Shown here piece by piece: positions 50,324-64,000 of a stretch of DNA of 64,000 bases (position 1 is the first letter of the stretch; the number at the start of each line of letters is the position of its first letter). The position numbers were made by a program, and so were the translations under genes. The DNA is taken from contig JAUPFP010000043.1 of assembly GCA_036925085.1 (NCBI GenBank), positions 1,376,632 through 1,440,631 on the forward strand, written 5' to 3'. This stretch comes from Brachycybe producta. Lineage: Eukaryota > Arthropoda > Diplopoda > Playtdesmida > Andrognathidae. The notes below the pieces were generated by a model that made no database searches, was not told the DNA's origin, and saw only the letters and a list, made by a program, of their open reading frames with translations.

Positions 50324-50589
50324 TTAATTAACAGTACCACCGGGTTGTATCTCATCTTGATTGACTCCTTTTCTGTTTCTCGACTGGACTTCCTCTGATA
50401 AATGAACAGATATCAATTTAAAAAAATATATATATTAAGATTCAATGTAGTTTTTGACCGTATTAGTTACTCACTGTATTCGTCTGCATGAAAGTAAGGA
50501 TAAATAACAATCGGATAAACAGCAAGACCAATAGTTCCCACAATACCGCCTATAAATGCTGCATATCTCCAACCCGTTAATATAATCAT
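50324..50589 (-). CDS. SMIM20: Small integral membrane protein 20 (MITRAC7-like)
   Basis: Two exons, 50589-50475 and 50394-50324, 61 aa; human SMIM20 has 67. Begins MIILTGWRYAAFIGGIVGTI, a single membrane segment, followed by LAVYPIVIYPYFHADEYKEV and the soluble SRNRKGVNQDEIQPGG. Human SMIM20 has the same GG-F/I-LIG-A-YP and EYKKEQ...NRAGIVQEDVQPPG pattern. In human this inner mitochondrial membrane protein (MITRAC7) stabilises COX1 during cytochrome c oxidase assembly (family knowledge). The GTGAGT donor and TATCAG acceptor are canonical and in phase. The C-terminus stops soon after QPGG, so the segment that gives the phoenixin peptide in vertebrates is absent. Head to head with UBE2K. Confidence 0.85.
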
Positions 50590-51129
50590 TATTTAACTAA
50601 TTAAAAAATAACAAGTTTTAACTTTTAAACTTACAAAAATTGAAAAAAAAAATCAGACGAAAATGTCGAAATGGAAGAAGTTATCGAATATTTTCATTAG
50701 AAATCAATAGATGGCGCCAAAATCGACTCAAATTTCAGATTAAATAAAGCGTGAAGTAACGTAAAACTTACCATTGGAAGCCAGATAAGTGTAGTAATAT
50801 GGCGTTATATTATGTTTATAAATTATGAAAAAAGCAAGCCATGTTGGGGATCACCTTGCGTTACATCCCATGTTTGTTAGTACGCTTCGAAAATGTTTAA
50901 CATGAACATATGATTGTGTCATTTGCAAAAGCGTCATTGCGAAATATTTACAGGCGAGATTAAGCGATAATTATTTTTTTTTGTCTTATCATTAACGTTT
51001 TTTTTGGGTTGTGGACCTTTTTTATTTTAATTTTGAGGTCATTGAAGTTGTGTATTTTTAATTTTCGTCTGTTTTGTACTGTGATTTGTATTTTAGAGTG
51101 TCGAACTAGTTTCAAGAGAGAGATGTTCC
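50590..51129. promoter_or_regulatory. Shared upstream region of SMIM20 and UBE2K
   Basis: 540 bp between divergent start codons; it must hold the 5' UTRs and promoters of both genes. No TATA box or obvious element could be assigned, and no transposon was recognised in it, unlike its surroundings. Confidence 0.5.
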
Positions 51130-54602
<3,473 letters not shown>

Positions 54603-55038
54603 ATTATAGTGATTCTTTCGTTTCTTGCAAAGCAAAAACCAACCAAAAAAAAAAAAAGACACCACGACCATTCCTTTCTTCTTTATCTCAAAAACATTTT
54701 ATTTGTTTAGTTTTGTTATCAGTTTTAAGTTTTGTTTGATTGGTAAAAACCATGTTTAGAAGAAATTCCAGTCACATTTTAATTTATACCATAAAAATTA
54801 TTTAGTGAATAAAAATTAATTAATTAATACAAAACTTAAACCAGGGTTGTGACAAAGAAAAGAAAAAAGGAATACTTAAAAATCAAAGATTACTTTTTTA
54901 AAATTTTTTTGTGTTGTCTTTATTCTCTTTCTTACTTCCGTTCTGTCTAATTGGCCCTTCTCTGCACGACATTGTGAATGTGTTGTTTTTATAAATTATA
55001 TAAACATATATTATATAAAACAAAAACCTGGTTTACTG

Positions 55039-55069
<31 letters not shown>

Positions 55070-55442
55070 GAGAAAAATTGTATTCTGTTTGATGAGATGT
55101 CGCTGTTCTGTTTGATGTTGAATGCGTTGAAACAACGAAGAATGTTAAGTTAAAAGGATTTAAACGGACGCAGTTTTTCTCGAGCCGCACTTGGATTGCA
55201 CTTTTTTTTTTTAAAAAACAAAACTGTGCGTTATATATTATATAGAACTCAATTGATACGATTGTTTTTGTTTCGACCTTTTTACGTCAACCCTCTACCT
55301 CCCTTTGAAAAAGGGCGTTATTATTATTATATTGACGATAAACGCAGTAAATAAACTTGTACAAAACCATTTTAAATTTTTTTTGAGGGGGGGTTTTAGT
55401 TTTTTTTTTAGGAATACAAGTTATGTCCTCGTGAGTTAAGAG

Positions 55443-56257
55443 GGCTACATCACTAAATTACTTCGAAAAATCTCCGCAAAGAGCACTAGCATCGTTTTTC
55501 TATTGAGCCCATAGACCTAATGTTAAAGAAAAAATGTTAATTTTTAAAATACACACAGCAGTCGCGGCGGCAATATGTTTATTTTTCATATTTAAAGTTG
55601 TCCAATTTTGATGGTTCAAAGTGCAATGTGGCACCTTAAATATATATGCTGATCGAGTGATAGAATGACAAAAAATTGGTAAGTGCGGTTCTGTTTTTAA
55701 AAACTTATTTCAAAATCGCGAATTTCTAACTCTTTATGTTAAACTCCATTGAGTACGCGCTTGTAAGAAAAAAACATCCATTAAAATGCTCGTAAAAATA
55801 CCTAAAAATAATTTTAAAAAACCACAATTAAACCATAGTGAAGCGAACTGCGCCAATGTGGCACACGTTCGGATTTTTTTCTCGTTTTTTAAAATTATTT
55901 TTACGAGCATTTTAATGGGATGTTTTTTTCTTTCTTACGAGGGTGTACTCAATGGAGTTTAACATAAGAGTTAGAAATTTGCGATTTTTAAATATTTTTT
56001 TATAAAACAGAACCGCACTTACCAATTTTTTGTCATTCTATCACTAGATGAACATACAGTATATTTAAAGTGCACATTGCACTTCGAACCATCAAAATTG
56101 GACAACTTTAAATATAAAAAATAAACATATTGCCGCCTCAACTGTGTATTTTAAAAATTAACATTTTTTCTTTAACATCGGGTCTATGGGCTCAATAGAA
56201 AAAAAACGATGCTAGCTCCGCTCTTTGCAGAGATTTTTCGAAGTAATTTAGTGATGT
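55443..56257. mobile_element. ~780-bp foldback element, copy F
   Basis: Starts GGCTACATCACTAAATTACT and ends in the exact complement AGTAATTTAGTGATG. All four arm motifs are present on both sides. Confidence 0.85.
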
Positions 56258-56596
56258 TTATTCGTTCCTAAGGTTTCGGCAAAAGTTTCAAAACCCACAT
56301 TAACTTGAACGCACATTTGTCAGAATGCAACGCTGTTACATTAACTGTATAAAGAAAAGTACTGCGGCAACCCGCGTATTTACGAGAATCCTCGTAATTT
56401 TAATCGGCGTAAGTTGAGGACATTTTTACTTTACTGCAATTTTTTCATTAAAAAATGGCTGATTTTTAACAAAATAACTTAAAGACATTTGTTCTTAAAG
56501 GATTAACTAAACGGGGATTTAACTAGTTTACATTTTATTATGAGTTTTGTATAACAGATAACATTCTTCGAATATATACGAATATTCCCAAAAAAT

Positions 56597-57346
56597 GTAA
56601 TACACACTTTGGTTGTTAATAACTGCCATGTTTATTTTCTTAAATTTCATTTAATAATTTTATAATTAAGAGTAAATGTTACATTAAATATTAGATTATA
56701 ACAGCATTGCGTGTTTTACGTTTAAATGAGGCATTTGTATCAAGTTTTCAAAATGTCACTGATTCTGCATAGCTGACATTGGTATGAAACTGATCTGCAA
56801 ACAATCAATTAATGTATCTGTTGCAAGTGCGCGACAATTCTCTTCGATTTCTTCTCCTATTTATACAATTATAGCAATAAATCAAAGAGAATTGTCACAG
56901 AATTACAAGTGATATGTTATTTGATATTTGCAGATCAGTTTCTTACCGATGTCAGAAATGCCACTGATGAGAACAGACGATATTTTGAAAACTTGAGACA
57001 AAATGCCTCATTTAAACATAAAACGTGCATTGCTGTTATATCTAATATTCATTGTAACGTTTATTCTTAATTATAAACAATGACATTAATGACAGTATGT
57101 ATAAATCTGCTTTGGTAATGAAAATGATTGCAAATGCAACAGAAACGTCAGCCACTTCTATGTTTAATTTTAAAATTAATAAATTGTTTTAAATAAGAGA
57201 TGGTTTTTTGAGTATTCTTGAAATTTTTTTTTACTTTTAAAGTGACTAGAAGAATCAACTATTAATTACTTAATTTTAAAATCCTTAAATTAAGTTTAAG
57301 AAAATAAACATGACAGTTATTAACAACCAAAGTGTGTTTTACATTT
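56597..57346. mobile_element. Long inverted repeat, GTAATACACACTTTGG ends
   Basis: Left GTAATACACACTTTGGTTGT, right ACAACCAAAGTGTGTTTTAC. Arms continue inwards (GCCATGTTTATTTTCTTAA; AATGAGGCATTTGT) for roughly 350 bp each, around a centre near 56870. Ends lie just upstream of the small frame at 57390. Confidence 0.75.
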
Positions 57347-57389
57347 TCTTGAGACGCGCTGTATATTATATAATATACCTGTACATACC

Positions 57390-57534
57390 ATGGCTAAATA
57401 TAATTTAGAAGAAAAACTACAATCTATGAAACGAGGTAATATCTTTTTCAGATATATCATATTACGTGTAAAATATCTTAATTAAAGTTATTATTTCAGA
57501 TGAGCCATTAAGAAGGACAACGATTACGAGAAAG
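57390..57534 (+). CDS. Possible start of an unknown small spliced gene
   Basis: An ATG in good context (ACCATGG) opens MAKYNLEEKLQSMKR, ending at a GTAATA donor (57436). A TTTCAG acceptor gives DEPLRRTTITRK in phase, again ending at a possible donor (57535). Exons would be 57390-57435 and 57500-57534. I recognise no family and found no continuation, so this may be chance. Confidence 0.2.
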
Positions 57535-58247
57535 GTATTCAGTCAAGAAACAAACTTGATTTTTTTTTTATTCATGTTATTACAAACTTTTCAAAATCAC
57601 TTTTTTTTTTTTCCATAAAGCTACGTTAAAGCCAGAAAAAAAAGTACTAACAAAATGAAATGAACAATTAAGTAAACGAATCAAATCTATAAAGAAGAAA
57701 ATGAGGGAACAATATTTCTAAATGAATTTAACAAGTTTTATATTTTTATATATATATATATTTTTTTTTTATCTTTTAAGAATCACTTTAACTTAAAAAG
57801 CATTGTAAATTATTAATTATCAAGGTAAGAAAGAAAGAAAAAAAAATGGAATATGAATGACAAAAAAACAAACAACAAACATGCTTTCAATTTACTACAC
57901 ATTCCCGTTATTCATCAGATTAATTCAACAGTGTGACGTTATCATTGCCATATATATTTTTCTTCTATGAAAGTGACATCACAATGGTGGATAAAATCGA
58001 TGAGTAACGGAACTTACAGTAAAGGATAAACTTCATATTTTGCTTTCTGCAGCTTTAAAGCTAAGCGTTGCGTTGGTTTTTTTGGTAGCTTTTCAAGTTA
58101 CGGCATATATTTGCGTTGTAATGCATCTTTGAAAAGCAAACTGCTGCTGCTTGTTTTGTATAGTTTCCATTTGATTTGATTGAAATATTGATTTCGTTAC
58201 TTTAAATTTTAAAGCGAAATCAAGGCAGCAGCAGCAGCAACTTTAAA

Positions 58248-58590
58248 AGTGCGGTCCACACGCAACGTTTTGCTTGCGTACTTCAAAACGTTGCATGTAT
58301 GACAGGAAAACTGTAATTTTGTGAACTGCGCGGAAACGGTACGTAAGAGATGAAAAACAGAGGCCGAGAGCTCAGTTATCCAAGAACTGCACAGTTTTCC
58401 TTCGATTTAGTTGCCAGAACAGTGTGAGCGAAGTAGGAATTCCATAGATTCTGCGGAACTGAGTGGGGGAAAACGGTGCACAAAACGTTGCGTGTGGACA
58501 CCCTCTGAACTGCAAGGTTTTTTTTTGTACGCAGTTTTGATTTTTCGCTGGCAATACGTAGTATAAAACGTTTGCGTGTGGACCGCACTT
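58248..58590. mobile_element. AGTGCGGTCCACACGCAACG inverted-repeat element
   Basis: Ends AAGTGCGGTCCACACGCAAC and, inverted, AAGTGCGGTCCACACGCAAA, flanked by short A/T. It is inserted in a second repeat (about 58045-58615) related to 9705-9815. Confidence 0.8.
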
Positions 58591-59176
58591 AAGTCACAGA
58601 AAGCGAAAACAGTTTAACCTTTAGACTGATTTTTTTTTGTGTGTAGTAATGTTGTTTTAATTTTAACGAAAAGCAAATGCTTAAGAAAATATAACAATGG
58701 TAATGATTCTAATGAACTTTTTGACATTAAGACTTTTTTCTTCATCTTTCTCTCTTCAATATATATATACAACCAACGTTTCTGCATTAATTAATAAATT
58801 GTCCAGTGATTTTCATTAATAATAATAATCAGAAACACAAAAAAAAGAATTAAAAAGAAATTTCAAAAATATAAAAAAATGCATATGTTTAAAAAAAAAG
58901 ACCCCAAATAAAATCACCACGAATTAAAAGACTGAATTTTAGAACTAATTAAAATAAAATGAAAAATGGTTTTTTTTTTCTCTTGATGCCAAGATTGTGT
59001 TTTTTAAATCTTGGCTTCAATTTGTTTTTTTTTTTTAAAATACTTTTTTATGGTTTTAATTAAGAGACATGTACACATGAATGATGGGAGACGGATCAAA
59101 TTTATAACAATTTCTTTTTTTCCGTCTTATGATCACTTGTTTTGTTTTTGTTTTTTCCTTCTTTCTTATCTAAAAT

Positions 59177-62100
59177 TCACCGTCCCTTCCTCTGAGGAGC
59201 TTTTTTCGGCTAAAAACGAAAAAGAAATAGAAATAGTAAACGAAAATATCTCATTACGCCTTGTTTCCACTGGAGCGAAGATTTTTGCACTCTTGTGAAA
59301 ATTTCAAACTGATGAAAAATGACAATTTACTATGGAGAAATGTACTAAAGCATTTTTATTAGTTGGACAATATAACATCACTCTATTAGGAAACTAAGGC
59401 TGTACCGAGCCGGTTTTGCCGATTTAATGCTAATCGGCAAAAATCGGATCGGCGAACAAATGTTAACCGAATTAGGTCTGCTCCCCGATAAAACGGCAGC
59501 GGTGGAGAGGGTCACAATCAATTTAATACCAACTTTATCACTAATTCATCTTTTAAAAGGAAAATTGTTGTTTTGCCATTGTTTTGTAAACTCGAAATTA
59601 TAATTTAACTCTTTTAGGCTAAAATGTGCGTAAAAATATAAATTTTGAGCTTTTCTGTTTTGCTCAAATCTGACTTGGTCTGAGCAGCTTTGGAGAGAGG
59701 GGTGTAGAGTGGGGCAATAGCCCTCCCCCAGCTCGTATGTCCTGTGTGTACAGCTAGCCTACACTTTCCGTACCAAAAATCGGCTGTGAAACAAACTCCA
59801 GCAGCAAAAATCGGCATGATCGGCTCAGTTAAATCGATCGGCGTGCCAATTTTTTGTGTGATTGGTTCGGTGTTGGCTGGTAACAAAAAGTGTGAACGGT
59901 ACAGCCTTATAGGAAACAATGAATTCCATGTAACGCCTTTTAAAAAAAACACCTCAAAACCTCGCCAAAAGAGGTTTAAAGAAAAGTTGAAATGATTCAA
60001 CTTTTCTTTAAACGTCCGAAGTGAACCGCCGCCGTCTAGAATATTGCAGTACCATGTGGCGTCCCCACACTGCAGAGTGAGTTCATTCTTTTGAAACGGT
60101 TCAATGTAGGGCTGCCAGATTTGTTTATGGCAAATATGGGATTAACGAATGTGTGACAAAAATGCTTTTAGAGCTTGGATGGGACAGTTTACTTGCAAAA
60201 GGATAGATTTTAGTTAAACGAATGACAGAAGGCTCTTCTTGGTCTAAACCAATTTCAAGTAAGCTGTGCAGGGCATTATGCTTGAGTAGGAGTGACCACT
60301 CTTAACCAAAATTTGAAAGATTTTTGCAAGGACCAATTCCTATAACTGGTCATTTGTTCCTAGGTTGGTAAGACAATGGAACTCTCTTGCAGAGAATTTT
60401 ATGCGTGAAAATAAACTTGTATTTCGGAGCTCTTAATTTTCTGACAATGCACCAGAACTCATTGCAATCATTACTGGGTTTATATCTTGGGTTTCAACAA
60501 GGCATTTCATATGCTGCAATTTTTCAAATTCAAATATCCTTTTAGAGTCGATCCTACAGGATGATGGTTACATAGATTTAGATATTACAAACAGGATCAA
60601 GGTAGGTTGTCATAAGTGGAGACAGGCTTGTGGGATATTACGTTACGGGACGGATGCCAATAAAACTAAAGGGCAGGTTTTATAGGCCAGTGGTTAGACC
60701 GGCTATGCTGTACGGGTCAGAATGTTGGGCAGACAAGAAGAGGACAGACTGAAGGTGGCTGAAATGCGAATGCTAAAGTGGTTTGGGCATGTAACTAAGA
60801 ATGGGGAGGATATGCGGCTTAAATAGATGTTGTGTTTGGACCTGGGAGTTAAAGGGGGTAGCAAAAGTCCCAAACAATCTTGGAGTATGGTGGTAAAACG
60901 AGATGTGGGGGGAACGTGGTTGTCTCTGGTACAAAATCGAAAATAGTGTCAAGATAAAAACCCGTAAAGGCCGACCCTGCATATTGTGGAAAAGGGTGCA
61001 GGAAATGATGAATGTCCTTTTGACGAATTTTGTGCTTTTTTGGTTTTTGAGAGCATTCTGTTCGTCATCTTTCTTTTCTCTTCGCTTTGGCCAGTGTTTT
61101 TTCATCGTTTTTTCTTCAATTATTCATTGTTTCAGGTAAATTAACACAATTTAATTAGATGTAAGTTATATTTATCGACGATGTTACATGAAAATAACGC
61201 CGTTTCGATATAAATATTGATGAGAAATGACAACTTGTCGTTAGTGGTCGAGCGAATATGGTTTTCGCACTTCAATTGGTCTAACATAACATAGTAAACT
61301 ATTATTTTGTTCACGAAGCACAAATTTTCGCCCCTGTGGAAACAATGCCAAAAGCAGGGTATGACCCCTCTTTATTTAACTTACCGTTGCCTTTACAGGT
61401 GCAGGAGAATCCTTGGCAGCAATTCTGGTCGATGCTCGAGTGATCTTACGTGGAGGTGACGCAGCGGAACTTCCCGTTCCACTTTCCTGGCTGTCGTCGT
61501 CTTCTTCGCTGTTCACGTTACGACTTCCGTTTGAAATCGTACCACCACCACGCCTTCTAAACGAGAGAATTGTTTATTGTCAAAATGAACGACGAAACGA
61601 CTAAATATCTTTAAATTCTGAAACTCACAAATTCCTTCTAGCTAGTGTCGTACTGCTCGTAGCTGGTGACGAAGAGGATCCCGTTGTGGATGACTTTGAA
61701 AAGGATGACGACGACGTAGGGACTTCAGTGGTAGTTGTTCTTACTGGCTCTTTGGCTTCACTAACTTTTGGTTCTTTACCGCTACTTATACCTCGTCTAA
61801 ACCAAATGAAAACATCTCCGATTAGTAAAGTGACGAAACTCAAAAGATCGAGTTACGCTAGTAGTAACCTCGTCGTAATAACTTGTTTCCTAGCAGACTG
61901 TCTCTGTGTCGTTCTCGCAACTTGTGTTGTTGCACTGTTAGAACTAGTTGAATCTTTACTTTCCGTTGACTGAGACCGTGATGACCTACACAACAACATA
62001 AATAATGCAAAATAGTTTTCTTGACAGTTCAGCAGCAAGAGAAGATACCGACCTTGCTGTCGTTTTCGTCGGTTCCGCAACGGGTCCAGCCGATCTGAGT

Positions 62101-64000
62101 CGCTTCATCGTACCACCTTCGGGTTTGGTTGGTGACGATGGTGTTTTTGTTTTGGTTCTGTTCTTTAGACTTTCGCCTTCTTCTCCTCCTTCGGCATCCT
62201 CCTCCTCTTCCTCTTGATCTTCCTCTTCTTGCTCCTCTTCCATCTCCGCTTCTTCGTCTTCATCTTTAGTAACACTTTCTCCTTCCATTGCTGCTAACGT
62301 TTCTTCGATACTCTGACTTTCCTCGGTTTCTCTTTCAGAACTTACGATTATCTGTTCTGATGTAGCCACAATCTCAGTAGCCGTGCTCGTAGTGAAACTC
62401 GAAGCAGAAGCCACGATCATTTCGACGTCACCCTCGGTATGCATGCTTTCTATCGTTTCTTCGATAGTTTCTTCCGTAGTGTCTCTCGGATCCTGTTCAC
62501 TTTATATACGAAAACGAACAAATACAATTGTTACGATCACAAAATCTCGAATATGTGATGCTGTTTTTTATCATAAAAAAAATCGGGAATTTTTTAAAGC
62601 ACGCTTTTAGCTAAAAAAAAAAAACTGCAGAACAGCATTGATTTAAAATGTTAGTAATTAGCAACAAGCAAACATGCAGATCATCTCTAGAGCGAGAAGA
62701 AAAAGAGACGATGTTTGTGAAGTAGAAAAGCTCAGTATTTGCCACAAACACGTAGCTTCTCACTCAAAATGAAAGCCGAAATGTTGAGTTTCGAAACAAA
62801 CGAGAAGCAGAATTATTTTTTTTTTTACAAGACAAAAATAAAACAAAACACAAAAACACCAGCATCAAATGAACATGCATAATTTATTTAAAGAGATTCC
62901 TTCACATCTAAAAAAAAATCCATGCATTCATCAAAAAATAATAAACTCCATCATTATAGAATCATTGAATTAATAACGATCGAGTTCAAAGTTGACAGTT
63001 TCTCAATTTTGAAACAATTAAAACAAAAATAAAATTAAGACAAAAAGGAAACAAAAAACTTGATGCCAAAATCAAAATCTCGATTATTAATCTTTTTACC
63101 TCATTTCAGCTTCTTCGACTTGTTGAGATTCTATGGCCTCCTGTTCTTCGGCAAGTTGCTGCTCCTGATTCTCTCGATTGATGATTTCGACCGCACCTAC
63201 GACTTCTTCATAAGGAACTTCAGACAGTTCCAAGATTTCGTTATCCCCTCTCGCTCGCTTCGAAGCCGGATGATCGCCACTTTCGTCTCCTTCTAAGTGT
63301 GGCGAGACTGCCGAATCGTTTGGTCGGACTCCCCTTCTCATTGCAGAAGCTCCGGTTGGAGGTCTTCCTCGACCTCTTTTTGGTACCGTTCCGGGTACTG
63401 CGGACGGTTTAGCTTTGTGATACTCGATATCGAATGCAAGAGACTGGTTAAAAAATATATAAATTATTATTAGCACAAATCATTAGTTGGGAAACAACAA
63501 CATGTTTTCGTGGATTTTAAATTTTACCTTTGGAAACATTGAAGCGAGATCAGGTGGCAGATAGATTTTTGAATTTAAGAAACTCTGCAAACATTTAAAA
63601 AAAAAAATGTTTCAATTGTTTTTAAAAATTCCAATCTAAAGTAAGGAAGAAATAAAAAAGTTCCTACTCTGTCAATTTCTGTGAAGAGTTTGCTAGGTAA
63701 CGCCGTCGGTTCGACAGGAAAGTCTTTAAGTACAAAATTTGCAGTTTTCGACATGACAAGCCCGACAGCTAAATCGCAGACTGCGTACAATTTCTAGTCG
63801 ATTTAAAAAAAAAACGTGGTTAATACAACATCTTTTATAATCTCTGCGCTAAAAAGATGAGTGGCACCATGTTCTGAACTTCGTCGTTTGGATTCTGTGC
63901 ATCTTTAGTCTGTTTTACGTTATCCAACAGTTTCTTCACGAAAGAAAAACTGTAACTTTCGTTTTTCGTCACGAGAGGTTCCATCAGAAACCAGAGGCAT
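59177..64000 (-). CDS. PDS5: Sister chromatid cohesion protein PDS5, C-terminal part (5' beyond window)
   Basis: Regulator of cohesin loading and release. Nine exons in transcription order: >64000-63868, 63793-63668, 63584-63528, 63443-63100, 62499-62053, 61985-61869, 61796-61629, 61556-61385, 59209-59177 (TGA); every phase closes. The first gives CLWFLMEPLVTKNESYSFSF, VKQTKDAQNPNDEVQ, then KLYAVCDLAVGLVMSKTANF. These match the end of the HEAT-repeat body of PDS5A/B ([30 protein letters not shown]). Downstream is the variable basic/acidic tail with an AT-hook (KRGRGRPP), an acidic Glu-rich block in the 62499-62053 exon, Ser/Thr-rich exons, and a last exon of only ten codons, PKKAPQRKGR. That last exon sits beyond a 2.2-kb transposon-filled intron. 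Its phase, pyrimidine-rich acceptor and basic composition support it. Tail to tail with UBE2K, as recalled for human UBE2K/PDS5A. Confidence 0.93.
59395..59909. mobile_element. hAT-type element, AAGGCTGTACCGAGCC ends, copy 2
   Basis: Perfect 8-bp flanking repeat TAGGAAAC (59387-59394, 59910-59917). Ends TAAGGCTGTACCGAGCCGG and GTGAACGGTACAGCCTTA. Like copy 1 it lies inside a CCTTGTTTCCACT-ended element (left end near 59257), here in the last PDS5 intron. Confidence 0.9.
60115..60545 (+). pseudogene. Decayed LINE reverse-transcriptase 3' end (Jockey/CR1-like)
   Basis: With frame changes, fragments resemble the tail of non-LTR retrotransposon ORF2: a segment like SVTKMLLELGWDSL (around 60150-60195) and FVPRLVRQWNSLAENF (around 60350-60400), followed by a short tail. 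Several stops and frameshifts; not functional. The family assignment is by memory. Confidence 0.5.
60545..60960 (+). pseudogene. Second decayed LINE fragment (RTE-like C-terminal region)
   Basis: Translated pieces resemble the conserved ending of many invertebrate LINEs: DITNRIKVGCHKWRQACGIL, then KGQVL, RPAMLYGSECWADKK-like, and VAEMRMLKWFGHVT, with stops and frame changes between them. Non-functional remnant within the last PDS5 intron. Confidence 0.65.

Larger units (their letters stand above)
54603..59176. other. UBE2K-PDS5 convergent spacer
   Basis: UBE2K 3' UTR with AATAAA at 55350-55355 and a (TAC)n run at 55036-55070; foldback copy F; a 750-bp inverted repeat at 56597-57346; a possible small spliced frame at 57390-57534; an inverted-repeat element at 58248-58590; and PDS5 3' UTR near the end. 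Confidence 0.6.

Overview
This is animal nuclear DNA: AT-rich, intron-rich and packed with transposable elements. It carries about eight conserved protein-coding genes with GT-AG introns (one exception noted below). There are no rRNA, tRNA, CRISPR or prokaryotic features that I can see. The genes look like single, pre-duplication versions of vertebrate families (TGFBI/periostin, TRIM2/TRIM3, TMEM185A/B, PDS5A/B). That suggests a non-vertebrate metazoan; I cannot name the species.

Layout. 1-8.2 kb: the 3' part of a four-FAS1-domain secreted protein (TGFBI/periostin type, + strand). 8.7-10.9 kb: an OCIA-domain gene (OCIAD1-like, +), tail to tail with RPS3A (-, 11.0-12.4 kb). 13.75-16.3 kb: TMEM185 (+). 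19.4-34.0 kb: a TRIM2/TRIM3-type RING/B-box/filamin/NHL gene (-), with an extra B-box and one apparently non-canonical intron. 34-50.3 kb: no recognisable gene, mostly transposon debris and satellites. 50.3-50.6 kb: the tiny SMIM20 gene (-), head to head with UBE2K (+, 51.1-54.6 kb). UBE2K is in turn tail to tail with PDS5 (-, 59.2 kb to beyond the window end). Exon boundaries were worked out by hand from splice motifs, reading phase and remembered family sequences; all exon phases close.

Synteny. From memory, UBE2K and PDS5A are convergent neighbours on human 4p14, and OCIAD1, SMIM20, RPS3A and TRIM2 also lie on human chromosome 4. The window therefore looks like a preserved piece of an ancient linkage group.

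Repeats. Non-autonomous DNA transposons dominate the non-coding space. They include: a ~206-bp nearly palindromic family with 9-10-bp target duplications and CRE/CCAAT/GC-box motifs (six copies, two just upstream of gene starts); a ~780-bp foldback family (six copies); a ~520-bp family bounded by AAGGTGGCT ends; hAT-type elements with 8-bp duplications; TTA/TAA-duplicating (Harbinger-like) elements; and a pogo-like MITE. Nested insertions give relative ages, and one hAT insertion can be checked against its empty site elsewhere in the window.
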